From the NCBI GenBank assembly GCA_025934735.1, contig JAICWP010000006.1:62001-126000 (forward strand): a stretch of DNA of 64,000 nt. Reading direction: 5' to 3'. Below, in pieces: positions 19,635 to 28,365 of this stretch (position 1 is the first letter of the stretch; the number at the start of each line of letters is the position of its first letter). The notes beneath the pieces were generated by a model, which was not told the origin of the DNA, ran no database searches, and saw only the letters and a program-made list of their open reading frames with translations. Position numbers and translations under genes: made by a program. This DNA is from Terriglobales bacterium (lineage in GTDB: Bacteria > Acidobacteriota > Terriglobia > Terriglobales > Acidobacteriaceae).

Positions 19635-19645
19635 TTAGAAGATGA
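18758..19645 (+). CDS. IS5-family DDE transposase
   Basis: A 295-residue single-frame transposase of the IS5 superfamily (DUF4096/DDE). The N-terminal DNA-binding part includes [21 protein letters not shown] and [13 protein letters not shown]. The catalytic triad appears as [15 protein letters not shown] and [21 protein letters not shown]. After the usual terminal motif ([11 protein letters not shown]) the frame continues about 33 residues and overlaps the last codons of the convergent receptor gene by 11 bases. I infer that the natural stop was lost, so the tail is not transposase. The catalytic region itself is intact. Confidence 0.88.
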   Translation: MPATLLSPALWDLIEPLLPASPPKPQGGRPRISNRACLTGILFVLQSGIPWRMLPQEMGCGSGMTCWRCLRDWQQIGIWGLIHFALVNWLSHYGEIDWSRAVVDSCSVRAVFGGPQTGPNPTDRAKPGSKRHLICDGQGVPLVLHLTAANRNDSQEALPLVDALPPLQGERGRPRRRPDCLWGDRGYDAEAIRQGLRTRRISPLLAKRNTKHGSGLGRLRWVVERTFAWLNQFRRLRIRYEKRADMHESFLSLGCAMICWRFLAARTAGHVTTGAGEQMKKLRFESEQYVNLIRR

Positions 19646-22600
19646 ACTTCAAACCCAGCTGCAGGATACGCGAACGGTGGGCTGAATTGGGGTGCAGGAA
19701 GTTGCTCTCAGCGATGCAGTTCGGATCACCGGCAGAATTAGACGACCCCCCGTAGCAACTCATTCCACTGTTAACGAATGCCCACTGGGTGTGGTTGAAG
19801 ATATTGAAAGCCTCGGCGCGGACCTCGAACCATTTGACTTCCGAAACAGCAAAACGCTTGAACAGTGCCATATCGAAGTTGGTCCGTTGTGGATTACGAA
19901 GGAAATTGCGGCCCGAATCGCCAAAGGTCAGACCACGGGGCGCCGCGAAAGCAGCGGGATTGAAGAGCAGCGGCGCTGGTATGCCCTCCGCGAACTTGGC
20001 GGGAGGCGGTGACTTTGGATCGCCAATCAAATCGGCGTAGGTTCCGATTCCAAATTGGTTACCCACCCCAGCGTTGTCAGCGTAGGTTGCGGCATTCACT
20101 ACGCTGAAAGGCGTTCCCGTCTGGAAGGTGGCGATGCCAGAGAACTGCCAAGCACCTAAGAGTTTGAAAATAGTGCCCGGTCGCCTAAAGAAAGGCAGGT
20201 CGTAGATGTAACCTACGTTCAGGATGTGACGCTGGTCAAAGCCCCCGCTGGCACGATTCGAACGGAAGTTGTAGGAATCCACAAAATTGTTGTCGCCGCG
20301 ACCTGACAGATTATCAATGGCATGACTGTAGGTGTATGCGACACTGAATTGCAGCGCGCCTATGCTTCGCCGCAAAGATGCTTCTAAGGCATGGTAGGTG
20401 GAGCTGGCTGTTTCTTCCAGCCGCAGTATTGACCCGTAACCGACAAAGGGACGGAACGGATTGGGATCGGCACGGCAAGCAACTGCCAAATGGAGAGCGG
20501 CGTCGCCCGTCACAGCGACACCGCTCGGTGTGGTCATGGTGCCGCAGTCGTCGTGCTGGCCGTCGATGCCTCCAATCGGCTCTCCTGGTTTGTAGGGGTT
20601 TAAGGAAAGCGGAAGCGCGGGAATCTGATTGAGATCGCGCTGAAGAGTTAGATGAGTGCCCTGGCTACCCACATAAGCGACAGTGAGCACGGATTTCGCC
20701 ACCAGTTCGCGCTGCACGTCCAAATGCCATTGCTGTACATAGGGCCAGACAGCCTGGTTGGGAATGGACGTGACATCAACGGGGAAATAAAGCGGACTGG
20801 CTCCTGGATTGTTGCCCATGCCGATGTTCTCGTATCCCAGGATATTCAATTGTGCAGCCGACAGTACCAGGGGGGGCGCTCCTTCCAAAGACTCAGTATT
20901 GGCCTCATTTCCATTGGTGTGCTCGTAGAAGATGCCATAGCCACCGCGAATCGCCATCTTTCCCGTACCGACTGGATCATAAGCAAAACCAATCCGCGGC
21001 GCGGGATTGAACTGATGCCCTTTCATGCAGCCCGCAGGGATGCCACCGATTCTGCACTGAACCATGCCCGTGATGTTGTTGATATTGTTTCCTGGCGGGA
21101 ATATCAGTGCACCCGTTGCGGGATCAATTGAAGGCGCAGCGGTGCGGTCGTAAGCGTTAGGATCGAAGTTGTAAGCCTGATAATAGCGCTCCCGATAGGT
21201 GCCGAAAAGACTTACGCGCAAGCCGAGATTCAGGGTCAGGTGACTATTGACCCGCCAGTCATCCTGAAAGTAAGGCTCGAGGATTTTGTATTGATTGTAG
21301 TACTTGACCTGACGGCTGGTTTGAGCAAAGGCAAAGATCCGGCCGGTCAGCAAATCGGCGAATGGGTTGCCAGTTGAGTTTTGTGAAGAAGCATCGAAAG
21401 AAAGGGATCCCTGAAGGGAGGCGAAATTGGGCTCATTTTTTTGAGCACTTACCGCATAAGCTCCCAGATGAAGGTTGTGCCGGGCCTCAATTTTGCTGAG
21501 GTTGTCGCGATAGGTGTAAGTAGGGTTGGCGTTTGCCCAAGGCGCGAATCCGAGATCCACTCCGAACCCACCATTGTAGGCCGAACTGCCACCCAGGCCA
21601 AAGCCGGGCAGCTTGCCTCCAAAACCATTTTGAAACAGAGCGCCAAAGGTCCCGCCCGGTGGCCGCTGCCATGCGCCCAGATTGGCACTGGAAAAATGGT
21701 CAGTCGTGTAGCTGAATACAAATTCATTGAGCGCAGTACTGGATAGGTTCGCGGTGAGACGCGCCACCAGGCTGACACCAGGTACGTTGATCTCGTTCTG
21801 AACCGTCGGAAAACTTGCGCCGCTGCCATAGAAGGGAAAGGGGAAAACACTATCCAACAAATCGTGAGTGTAGCGAAACATAGCGCGCAGCCTGGAGCTG
21901 AAATTGTGGTCCAGGCGTAGTGACTCCTCTCGCCAATTCAAAGGCACAGGTGGGTTAGCCGTGTACGTTTCGGCGCCGGGTCTGCCCCCGTTGGGCAGCG
22001 GAATTAGAGGCAACAGGAATTGCGCGTTGAACGCCACATGTACTTGGTTGTTCGGAAACCGAGCGCCGGTCGTCGGATCGCTTGGGCAGTCAGCAAAGGA
22101 ATTGGTCAGGACATTAGGGCACATATCGGAGAAGCTCCCCTTGCGCTCCTCCAACGACGGGACCTGAGCAAAAAACGGAAAACTGTTGGGTACATGCTCT
22201 TTCCGCCACTCCTGTGACCAGAAAAAGAAGCTTTTGTCCCTTTTCGTGTTGTAAACGCCAGGTATAGAGATCGGTCCGCCGATGGTGTAACCGAAATCAT
22301 GTTTTTTATAGGTAGGCGCTGGGTCGGACGGATCAAAGTAGTTGCGCGCGTTGAACATATCATTGCGCAGAAACTCGTAAATGTCGCCGTGAAATGTGCT
22401 CGTCCCAGATTTGGTTTCAACTTCTATCGTTCCCGAGCCGTTGCGCCCGTACTGTGCTCCGTAATTAGACGTGAGCACGCGGACCTCGGAGATGGCGTCG
22501 ATGCTGGGAGTGATGTTCAGGCTGACGTTGCTTCCATTGTCCAGAATGTCGCCGCCATCTAATTCCCAGTTGTTGTACTCGAGGCGACCGCCGTTGATAC

Positions 22601-23135
22601 TAAATCCCGGGAATCCGATTCCCTGGTCCTCAAGGCTCTGGCTACTCACGCCAGGTACTAGCGTGATCAGTTGCGTGAAATCGCGACCGTTTAGCTGGAG
22701 CTGTGTAACCTCCCTTCCGGTTATGGTTCCCGCAAGCTCGGATGATTGTGTCTCCACCTGGGCAACGTCTTCACCCGATACCGTGATTTTGGCGGTAGCC
22801 ATACCGACGGGCAGTATGGCGTCGGCGCGTGCTTTCTGCGCCACGCGGAGAACGATGCTTTTTGCCTCGTACCTCCTGAAACCAGCTGCCGTGATCGTAA
22901 GGTCATAGGGCGCAGGCGGCAGTCCGGGGACCAGGTACTCACCAGCAGTATTCGTGACTGTAACTCGGTGAACGCCGTTGCCTACGTTTGTGACGCTGAC
23001 CTGGGCGTCGGTGATAACTGCGCCGGTGTCATCCGTTACCGTCCCAGTGAGAGACGCGGTGTCTTGTCCTAGGAGGTTGGGCGAGATTGCCAGCACGAGA
23101 AGGAAGATGCCCAGCGGAAGTCTGCGGGACTGCAT
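19635..23135 (-). CDS. Oar-like TonB-dependent receptor, second of three
   Basis: A 1166-residue outer-membrane receptor of the same family as those at 12609 and 46147. Order: signal peptide; carboxypeptidase-regulatory-like domain ([33 protein letters not shown]); plug ([39 protein letters not shown]); long barrel ending LQLGLKFIF with the terminal aromatic. By eye it is much closer to the third receptor (46147-49749) than to the first: [13 protein letters not shown] matches ELDGGDNMDNGSN. It begins 47 bases after the stop of the winged-helix/kinase gene, pointing to an operon. The IS element abuts its 3' end without cutting it. Confidence 0.92.
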   Translation of the reverse strand: MQSRRLPLGIFLLVLAISPNLLGQDTASLTGTVTDDTGAVITDAQVSVTNVGNGVHRVTVTNTAGEYLVPGLPPAPYDLTITAAGFRRYEAKSIVLRVAQKARADAILPVGMATAKITVSGEDVAQVETQSSELAGTITGREVTQLQLNGRDFTQLITLVPGVSSQSLEDQGIGFPGFSINGGRLEYNNWELDGGDILDNGSNVSLNITPSIDAISEVRVLTSNYGAQYGRNGSGTIEVETKSGTSTFHGDIYEFLRNDMFNARNYFDPSDPAPTYKKHDFGYTIGGPISIPGVYNTKRDKSFFFWSQEWRKEHVPNSFPFFAQVPSLEERKGSFSDMCPNVLTNSFADCPSDPTTGARFPNNQVHVAFNAQFLLPLIPLPNGGRPGAETYTANPPVPLNWREESLRLDHNFSSRLRAMFRYTHDLLDSVFPFPFYGSGASFPTVQNEINVPGVSLVARLTANLSSTALNEFVFSYTTDHFSSANLGAWQRPPGGTFGALFQNGFGGKLPGFGLGGSSAYNGGFGVDLGFAPWANANPTYTYRDNLSKIEARHNLHLGAYAVSAQKNEPNFASLQGSLSFDASSQNSTGNPFADLLTGRIFAFAQTSRQVKYYNQYKILEPYFQDDWRVNSHLTLNLGLRVSLFGTYRERYYQAYNFDPNAYDRTAAPSIDPATGALIFPPGNNINNITGMVQCRIGGIPAGCMKGHQFNPAPRIGFAYDPVGTGKMAIRGGYGIFYEHTNGNEANTESLEGAPPLVLSAAQLNILGYENIGMGNNPGASPLYFPVDVTSIPNQAVWPYVQQWHLDVQRELVAKSVLTVAYVGSQGTHLTLQRDLNQIPALPLSLNPYKPGEPIGGIDGQHDDCGTMTTPSGVAVTGDAALHLAVACRADPNPFRPFVGYGSILRLEETASSTYHALEASLRRSIGALQFSVAYTYSHAIDNLSGRGDNNFVDSYNFRSNRASGGFDQRHILNVGYIYDLPFFRRPGTIFKLLGAWQFSGIATFQTGTPFSVVNAATYADNAGVGNQFGIGTYADLIGDPKSPPPAKFAEGIPAPLLFNPAAFAAPRGLTFGDSGRNFLRNPQRTNFDMALFKRFAVSEVKWFEVRAEAFNIFNHTQWAFVNSGMSCYGGSSNSAGDPNCIAESNFLHPNSAHRSRILQLGLKFIF

Positions 23136-23182
23136 ACACGCTCCCGATTTAGAACAACCTATACACCTAAGGAGGGCCGGGG

Positions 23183-26100
23183 CTACGGCCAGTCCATTTC
23201 GAGCGCATAGATTTCTGTGCTGCTGATATCGCGAGCGAACAAAGGAGAATCATCGGGCGCAAGTCCGAACCAGTCCACGAACGTTCCCGTGGTCACGCGT
23301 CCGACATTCTTAATATCAACCATGTTTTCAATCTTCCGATCGCTTAGCCGAAGACGGACAATACGGTCAGACTTATGCTTATCCTGGAAATAGATGTGCT
23401 TTCCATCGTGGGACCAGTGCAAGTAGCCGATTTCAGAGCCGAACGGTTCCGTCCACTTCTGAGTGACAAAGTCAAAAAGCATCAACTTCGACGCTACGTC
23501 CGTTGTAATGGCGGCAACATACCTGCCATCCGGCGACCAACGAGGGGAAAACAGTCCAACGGATCCCGGCAAGGGGGAAACGCGCTTGGAGCCGAGATCG
23601 AGTGTGGAAATCGGGGAGGCCGGGTCACCGGCACTGCCGAAGATCAGCGACCTTCCGTCCGGTGACCAATTCACATCCATCTGGCTCTTTTCACTGGGGA
23701 GTAAACGCTGGGGTGTGCCACCTTCGCTCGAGACCAGGTAGACGTTCCAGGTCTCACCGGGGCGCATGGCATTAAAGGCAATTTGTTTACCGTCCGGCGA
23801 CCAGCGCGGCAAAAGGACCCGCAAAGGTGGAAAGGTAAGCTGACGCCGCTCACTTCCGTCCATTTTGCTTCGCCATAGCGTACCATCAGGGTAGGAACTG
23901 TAAGTAACCCATCGCCCATCTTGTGAAAATGCCAAGCCCTCAGCGGAGATTCCGGAAAGATAGGGCACAAACTCCCTGCTGCGTGAGTCATAACGGATTA
24001 CTTCAGCTTGACGGGAACTACCGATGGCGAAGATCTGCTTGCCATCTTTACTCGGCAAAGGATATTGAAAGTCCAGTGGGCCCGCAGTCAACTGGATTGG
24101 CTTATCCTTTCGGTTCCACCAAGCGACCCTCGCTTCCGGCAAAGCCCAGATATCCAGTCTGAGATTGATTCTGTTCTGAAAAAGGAAAAACCGTCCGTCT
24201 GGAGTCCACGTACCGTGCCCTCCCTCAAACATGGGGTGGGGTTTCGTCCCGTCCGCTGCGGCTTCGACAATGGTCCAAGAATCGGTTTGGAAATCGTTCT
24301 GCGTGAACCGAAACACCGTGGCGTCTGGCGAAAAACGAAAGTCGAATGGAACGTTGGTTGCCGTAAGGAGTTTTTGAGGGGAAGTGCCGTCCCGGTCCAC
24401 TGAGTAGACGTCATTCCCTATCCCGTAGATGATGCTGGTTCCGTCCACCCCGAACGCCGCGTTTTCGGCGCGGATCGCCCCGATGCGCCTTGGGGACCCC
24501 CCCGCCACTGGCTGCAGCCAAAGCGGGCCCGGTCTAATTCCGTCGTCACTCGTGATTAGAAGGTCGGTTCCATCTTGCGTAAGATCAAAAAACCCAGGGT
24601 TCTTGAGTGGCACCAGAAGGGGAGCGCCTTCTCCACCGTGGATGGACACCTGAAAGATGAGAGCGCGCTGACCCGGCAACATCTCGTTGAAATAGATTCG
24701 CGAACCATCGGTAGCTATTGGACCATCTTTGGCTTGGCCGTCATTGGTCAGCTTTGTGAAGTGCAGGACTTTGGGCGCCCTTGGAACTCGGATCACCGTC
24801 AGCCATAAGGCCAGCGCCGCAACGGCGACGATAACCGCGCCAAGTATCGCCGGCCCGTAATACCTATGTCTTCCCTTGTCTGTCCCGGCGACGGATAGTG
24901 TGGGCCGAGCAATAACGGCGGTACCCTGCCCGTCGATAGTTCCGTCACGAGGGAAAGCTCCTTCCAGGCCAGCGGGCGAAACACGCGCGCCACGTCCGGA
25001 ATCCGTGTCCCGCCTGAACCGCTTCAAGTCGGCGCGCATTTCCGAAGCGCTTTGATAGCGGAGGTGGCGGTCTTTCTCCAGCGCCTTGGCGATGATTTCT
25101 TCGAGCTTTGTCGGCAATTCGGGGTTGAGACGAAGCGGTGAGGCAGGTGTGCGGTTCAGAATCGCATCGTGGATCGCGGCAGTTGTGGACCCTGCAAAAG
25201 CCTGCCGGCCGGTCGCCATTTCGTAGAGCACTGCGCCCAGGCTGAACAAGTCGGTGCGTGCATCAACGTTTTCACCCAGCGCTTGTTCGGGAGACATATA
25301 CGCGACCGTGCCCATCGCCACGCCCAGGAGGGTGAGGTGTTCGTCGTCCTCGTTAGCGGTGCCCATAGCCGCCGCACCCATAGCTCCGGCCATCTTTGCG
25401 AGGATTATCTTGGCCAAGCCGAAGTCCAGAATCTTGGCTTCGCCACGCTGGGTAATAAAGATATTGGCCGGTTTGATATCACGATGGATGATGCCCTGCT
25501 GATGCGCCGCCTCTAACCCCTCCGCCACTTGCATGGCGAGATCGAGCAACTCAGCGCAGGCTAGGGGTGTGCCTTCGGCGATGCGCTCTCGCAGTGTTTG
25601 CCCTTCCAGTAGTTCCATTACGATGAAGGGTTGTGATTCATGCTCTTCGACCTCGTAGATGGTGCAGATGTTGGGATGATTCAGCGACGAGGCGGCGCGG
25701 GCCTCGCGCTCAAAACGTTCGAGCGCCACAGGGTCCGTGACCAACTCTTCGGGTAGGAACTTCAGGGCAACGCGACGGCCCAGCTTGATGTCTTCAGCTT
25801 TGTAGACGACCCCCCTGCCGCCGCCGCCCAACACCTTCAAAACGCGGTAGTGCGAAACCTTCCTGCCGATCAGGTTTTCGCTGGCAGGTGCCTCGGGGAG
25901 CGCAATGACGAAGGGGAGCCCTTTCGGGGGTGCCTCCCGCCACTCAACCGGCACTTTCCAGCGATAGCCTCGGCGCGCAAGGGTCTCGATATAGTGAGGA
26001 CTATCGGCGGAATCGCCCAGCGCCTGACGCACTCGGTTCATCGCCGCGCTGATGCTGTGCTCAAACTCGACGATCGTATCGTTGGGCCAGAGTCGCTGGC

Positions 26101-26287
26101 GCAGCTCCTCCCGGGTTACCACCTCGCCCGGGCGCTCCAGCAACATGACAAGGATTCGGAAAGGCTGCTCAGGCAAGCGGAGGGCCTTCCCTCCATTCTG
26201 GCGCAGCTCCCCGGCAGGAACATCAAGCTCGAAGTCCCCGAAGATAACTACCGTATGGGGTACTTTGGCTTTCGGCACTTCACACAC
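23183..26287 (-). CDS. Winged-helix DNA-binding / Ser-Thr kinase / TolB-propeller fusion
   Basis: A 1034-residue protein with four parts. An OmpR-type winged helix spans about 14-115 (FGDFELDVPAGELRQNG, VVTREELRQRLWPNDTIVEF, LARRGYRWKVPVEW). A Hanks-type kinase spans about 145-430: glycine loop GGGGRG (154-159), VALK lysine 176, HRDIKPAN (268), DFG (288-290), SPEQ. One membrane helix lies at about 478-500. A TolB-like propeller (505-1034) has blades such as PRWSPDGKQIAFNAM and PRWSPDGRYVAAI. It could bind DNA, phosphorylate proteins and sense the periplasm in one chain. It sits 47 bases upstream of a TonB receptor. All catalytic residues are present. Confidence 0.92.
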   Translation of the reverse strand: MCEVPKAKVPHTVVIFGDFELDVPAGELRQNGGKALRLPEQPFRILVMLLERPGEVVTREELRQRLWPNDTIVEFEHSISAAMNRVRQALGDSADSPHYIETLARRGYRWKVPVEWREAPPKGLPFVIALPEAPASENLIGRKVSHYRVLKVLGGGGRGVVYKAEDIKLGRRVALKFLPEELVTDPVALERFEREARAASSLNHPNICTIYEVEEHESQPFIVMELLEGQTLRERIAEGTPLACAELLDLAMQVAEGLEAAHQQGIIHRDIKPANIFITQRGEAKILDFGLAKIILAKMAGAMGAAAMGTANEDDEHLTLLGVAMGTVAYMSPEQALGENVDARTDLFSLGAVLYEMATGRQAFAGSTTAAIHDAILNRTPASPLRLNPELPTKLEEIIAKALEKDRHLRYQSASEMRADLKRFRRDTDSGRGARVSPAGLEGAFPRDGTIDGQGTAVIARPTLSVAGTDKGRHRYYGPAILGAVIVAVAALALWLTVIRVPRAPKVLHFTKLTNDGQAKDGPIATDGSRIYFNEMLPGQRALIFQVSIHGGEGAPLLVPLKNPGFFDLTQDGTDLLITSDDGIRPGPLWLQPVAGGSPRRIGAIRAENAAFGVDGTSIIYGIGNDVYSVDRDGTSPQKLLTATNVPFDFRFSPDATVFRFTQNDFQTDSWTIVEAAADGTKPHPMFEGGHGTWTPDGRFFLFQNRINLRLDIWALPEARVAWWNRKDKPIQLTAGPLDFQYPLPSKDGKQIFAIGSSRQAEVIRYDSRSREFVPYLSGISAEGLAFSQDGRWVTYSSYPDGTLWRSKMDGSERRQLTFPPLRVLLPRWSPDGKQIAFNAMRPGETWNVYLVSSEGGTPQRLLPSEKSQMDVNWSPDGRSLIFGSAGDPASPISTLDLGSKRVSPLPGSVGLFSPRWSPDGRYVAAITTDVASKLMLFDFVTQKWTEPFGSEIGYLHWSHDGKHIYFQDKHKSDRIVRLRLSDRKIENMVDIKNVGRVTTGTFVDWFGLAPDDSPLFARDISSTEIYALEMDWP

Positions 26288-26509
26288 CCCAAGTCTGCCG
26301 GGATTTTACCACCTTGTTGAGGCTGCACAGGCATTTCCTCGCCTGCCGCGGAAACTCTGAGGCCCGACGATCACACCGATAAGTCTCTGAAAGCAAACGA
26401 CCTCGTGCAGTGACCCGGATATGACCTAATCGTGAACTGCCTTGCATTGAGGGGGCAGCCGTTCTGACTCAGGGTTGGCGTCACCACGCAACTCGCGGAG
26501 GTGACCGCC

Positions 26510-27382
26510 ATGAAAACTCTATGCCGATTCTGCATTGTGCTATCCGTTATTGTCCTCACGAGCCGAAATTTAACTGCCAAACGCCAGCCGCAAGCGCACC
26601 CAATTGAGAGCAGGAGCGGAATTCCCTTCAAGGTATACGGAAACTACCTGGTCGTAATTGAGGGCCGCATTGGAGATCGGGGCAAACTCAGGTTTGTGGT
26701 GGATACCGGTGTAACCCACAGTGTCATCGATCGCAAACTGGCTGGCAGGATGGGTGTCGCGCGTCGTTCGGGGAAAGTGCTCAATTTCGATAAGACCATC
26801 CCCGCCGAGTGGGCCGAAGTTGCCGAGGTACAATTTGGGCCCATCGACGTGGCTCATTTCTCCATGATGGTCGGCGATCTCCGGTATTTTCAGTCCTTCG
26901 CTACCAAGGTCGATGCAGTGATCGGGCTGGACCTTCTGCGCTTAAGCAGCTTCAGCATCGATTACGACGTGAGAAAAATCTTCTTTGGTCCGGTGAACAG
27001 GGCTTCTGGCGTTCCCATGAACTCTGATCCCCTCTGCCTGAGCGTGCAGTTGGCTGTGGGAGACGGCTGGCTTCGGTTTGTGGTTGACACCGGAGCACAG
27101 GCCTTGGTTCTTTACGAGGAGCGTGTTTTAGGCCGCATAGGGCAGTTCAGCATTGCAGGTGAAACTGATGGCTCCAGTGTGGGAGGCTATGTACACGCAA
27201 AACGTGCAACCCTCGCGAGAGTGCGCTTGGGCACAACGGACTTGGACAAAGCGGCGTTCCTAGTGAAGGCACCACCCGAGAACATCTTGCCCGGCATCGA
27301 TGGCTATTTTGGAACCGGTACATTGAAAGCACGGCGGATCGATTTCAATTTTGAGACCAACACGTTAGCCTGGGAAAGATGA
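26510..27382 (+). CDS. Exported aspartic protease-like protein with two DTG sites
   Basis: A 290-residue exported protein with two retropepsin-like halves. The first half carries LRFVVDTGVTHSVID (DTG 65-67) and closes with VIGLDLL; the second carries LRFVVDTGAQALVLY (DTG 193-195) and IDGYFGTGTL. Retropepsin-like bacterial proteins usually have one such half and dimerise; here one chain could form the whole active site, as in pepsins. The ATG at 26510 follows GGAGGTG by six bases. The signal sequence ends near LTAKR. It is transcribed away from the kinase fusion gene. Substrate unknown; proteolysis is not proven. Confidence 0.82.
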   Translation: MKTLCRFCIVLSVIVLTSRNLTAKRQPQAHPIESRSGIPFKVYGNYLVVIEGRIGDRGKLRFVVDTGVTHSVIDRKLAGRMGVARRSGKVLNFDKTIPAEWAEVAEVQFGPIDVAHFSMMVGDLRYFQSFATKVDAVIGLDLLRLSSFSIDYDVRKIFFGPVNRASGVPMNSDPLCLSVQLAVGDGWLRFVVDTGAQALVLYEERVLGRIGQFSIAGETDGSSVGGYVHAKRATLARVRLGTTDLDKAAFLVKAPPENILPGIDGYFGTGTLKARRIDFNFETNTLAWER

Positions 27383-28163
27383 AATGCGGTTCCCTGGTCT
27401 GAGCTGTTAGGTACCATTTCGCGTCCGCCAAGTGCGATGCAACATACCCAAGCGTCCACGTGCCGGTTCCAGTAAACGTGGCGTGTCGTTCCTGGCACAT
27501 CATTAGTCCGATGCCAGGCGACCATCAACCTACATCATCCTGCTCTGCGGGGCTGGAGGCCCTTCTTGTGCCGAGAGGTTTTACAAGCTCTTAGTAGCCG
27601 GAAAACTGGGCAATTCTTCCACGTTGCTGTCTGACCGACTTCGGGCCCGAATTCTTCACGTGTTGCACTGTCTCTATTGCAAAACCATCCGACTGCGATT
27701 GCTGTTGCATATCATCAGCAAGGGGCGCCAACGAACTTTTTGTTGTCAGTTTCCCGATTGCCCGTCACCCGTTCAGAGGGACTGTGTTTCCCAACCAGGG
27801 AAAAGTTGACTTCAGGCGGGCACATCGTCTAAATGACGGATCTACTCTGGTCATGTCTCACTTCCAAATCCTCTGAAGCTTCCAGATGCTGCCCGTCACC
27901 GCGACCGGCTTACCACTCTCAGAGAAGAGCACAAGTCTACTTTTATCAGAACTACCGAAGACCAGATTCGTCATCGCAATCGTGCCATGCTGCGCATAGG
28001 CCTCTATTGACGAGCGGTCGACAATGACTTTGAGATCGTAAGCGATTTTCGGACAATGGGGCGGTCGTCTTCGTTGGGAAGTCTGCACTAATTACGCGAC
28101 CCGATTTGATTGAGCGTGTGCAGATGAGGGTCTGCCGAACCTCGTACAATCATTGATTCCGGT
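27383..28163. other. Decayed intergenic region
   Basis: About 0.8 kb with no intact gene. It contains the frameshifted GH32 tail (27858-28149). A segment near 27747-27772 resembles 2664-2689 in the other decayed stretch. The left part (27383-27850) shows nothing else I can name. Confidence 0.5.
27858..28149 (-). pseudogene. GH32 (fructanase/invertase-like) C-terminal fragment, frameshifted
   Basis: The minus strand encodes the end of a glycoside hydrolase family 32 beta-sandwich. LKVIVDRSSIEAYAQHG, TIAMTNLVF and SIWKLQRIWK then stop match the family's hallmark LRVFVDRSSVEVF...TDLVFP...SIDVWELK end. The preceding part, KSGRVISADFPTKTTAPLSEN, lies in another frame, so a frameshift falls around 28050-28080. 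Nothing of the catalytic five-blade propeller is present upstream; the fragment stops where the element-end repeat begins (about 28164). No function is expected. Confidence 0.75.
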
Positions 28164-28308
28164 GTGATGAAATTGTGATAATTCTCGGCTCAAAACGGGT
28201 CAAATCAGGACAGAATGGATCAGACCATCAGATTTGTAGGCGGTTGAGGAATCAAGTAGAGTAGGAAATTTTCATAACCCGTCAGGGTCCCCGTGAGTTC
28301 TTCAAAAC
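28164..28308 (+). repeat. Element-end repeat, copy 2, abutting tRNA-Sec 3' half
   Basis: Homologous to 2110-2256, offset by 26053-26054 bases with almost no gaps. It contains the identical block tagagtaggaaattttca (28257-28274). It ends inside the anticodon loop of the tRNA-Sec fragment that starts at about 28300. I read it as the conserved end of an integrative element whose crossover site was the tRNA anticodon loop. Confidence 0.65.
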
Positions 28309-28365
28309 CGGCGGGAGGCGGGTTTGCCCGTCTTCGGTGGGTTCGACTCCCACTCGCTTCCGCCA
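28300..28365 (+). tRNA. tRNA-Sec 3' half (5' half missing)
   Basis: The sequence matches a selenocysteine tRNA from the anticodon loop onward. The anticodon loop is CTTCAAA with TCA at 28302-28304, followed by the 3' stem strand ACCGG. A long variable arm follows (aggcggg, loop tttg, cccgtctt; about 7 pairs), then a perfect 5-base-pair T stem GTGGG/CCCAC with loop TTCGACT, an 8-base acceptor strand TCGCTTCC, then GCCA. Eight acceptor plus five T-stem pairs is the bacterial tRNA-Sec layout. Upstream there is no matching CCGGT stem strand, no D arm and no GGAAGCGA acceptor strand; element DNA is there instead. It cannot be a functional gene as it stands. Confidence 0.75.
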
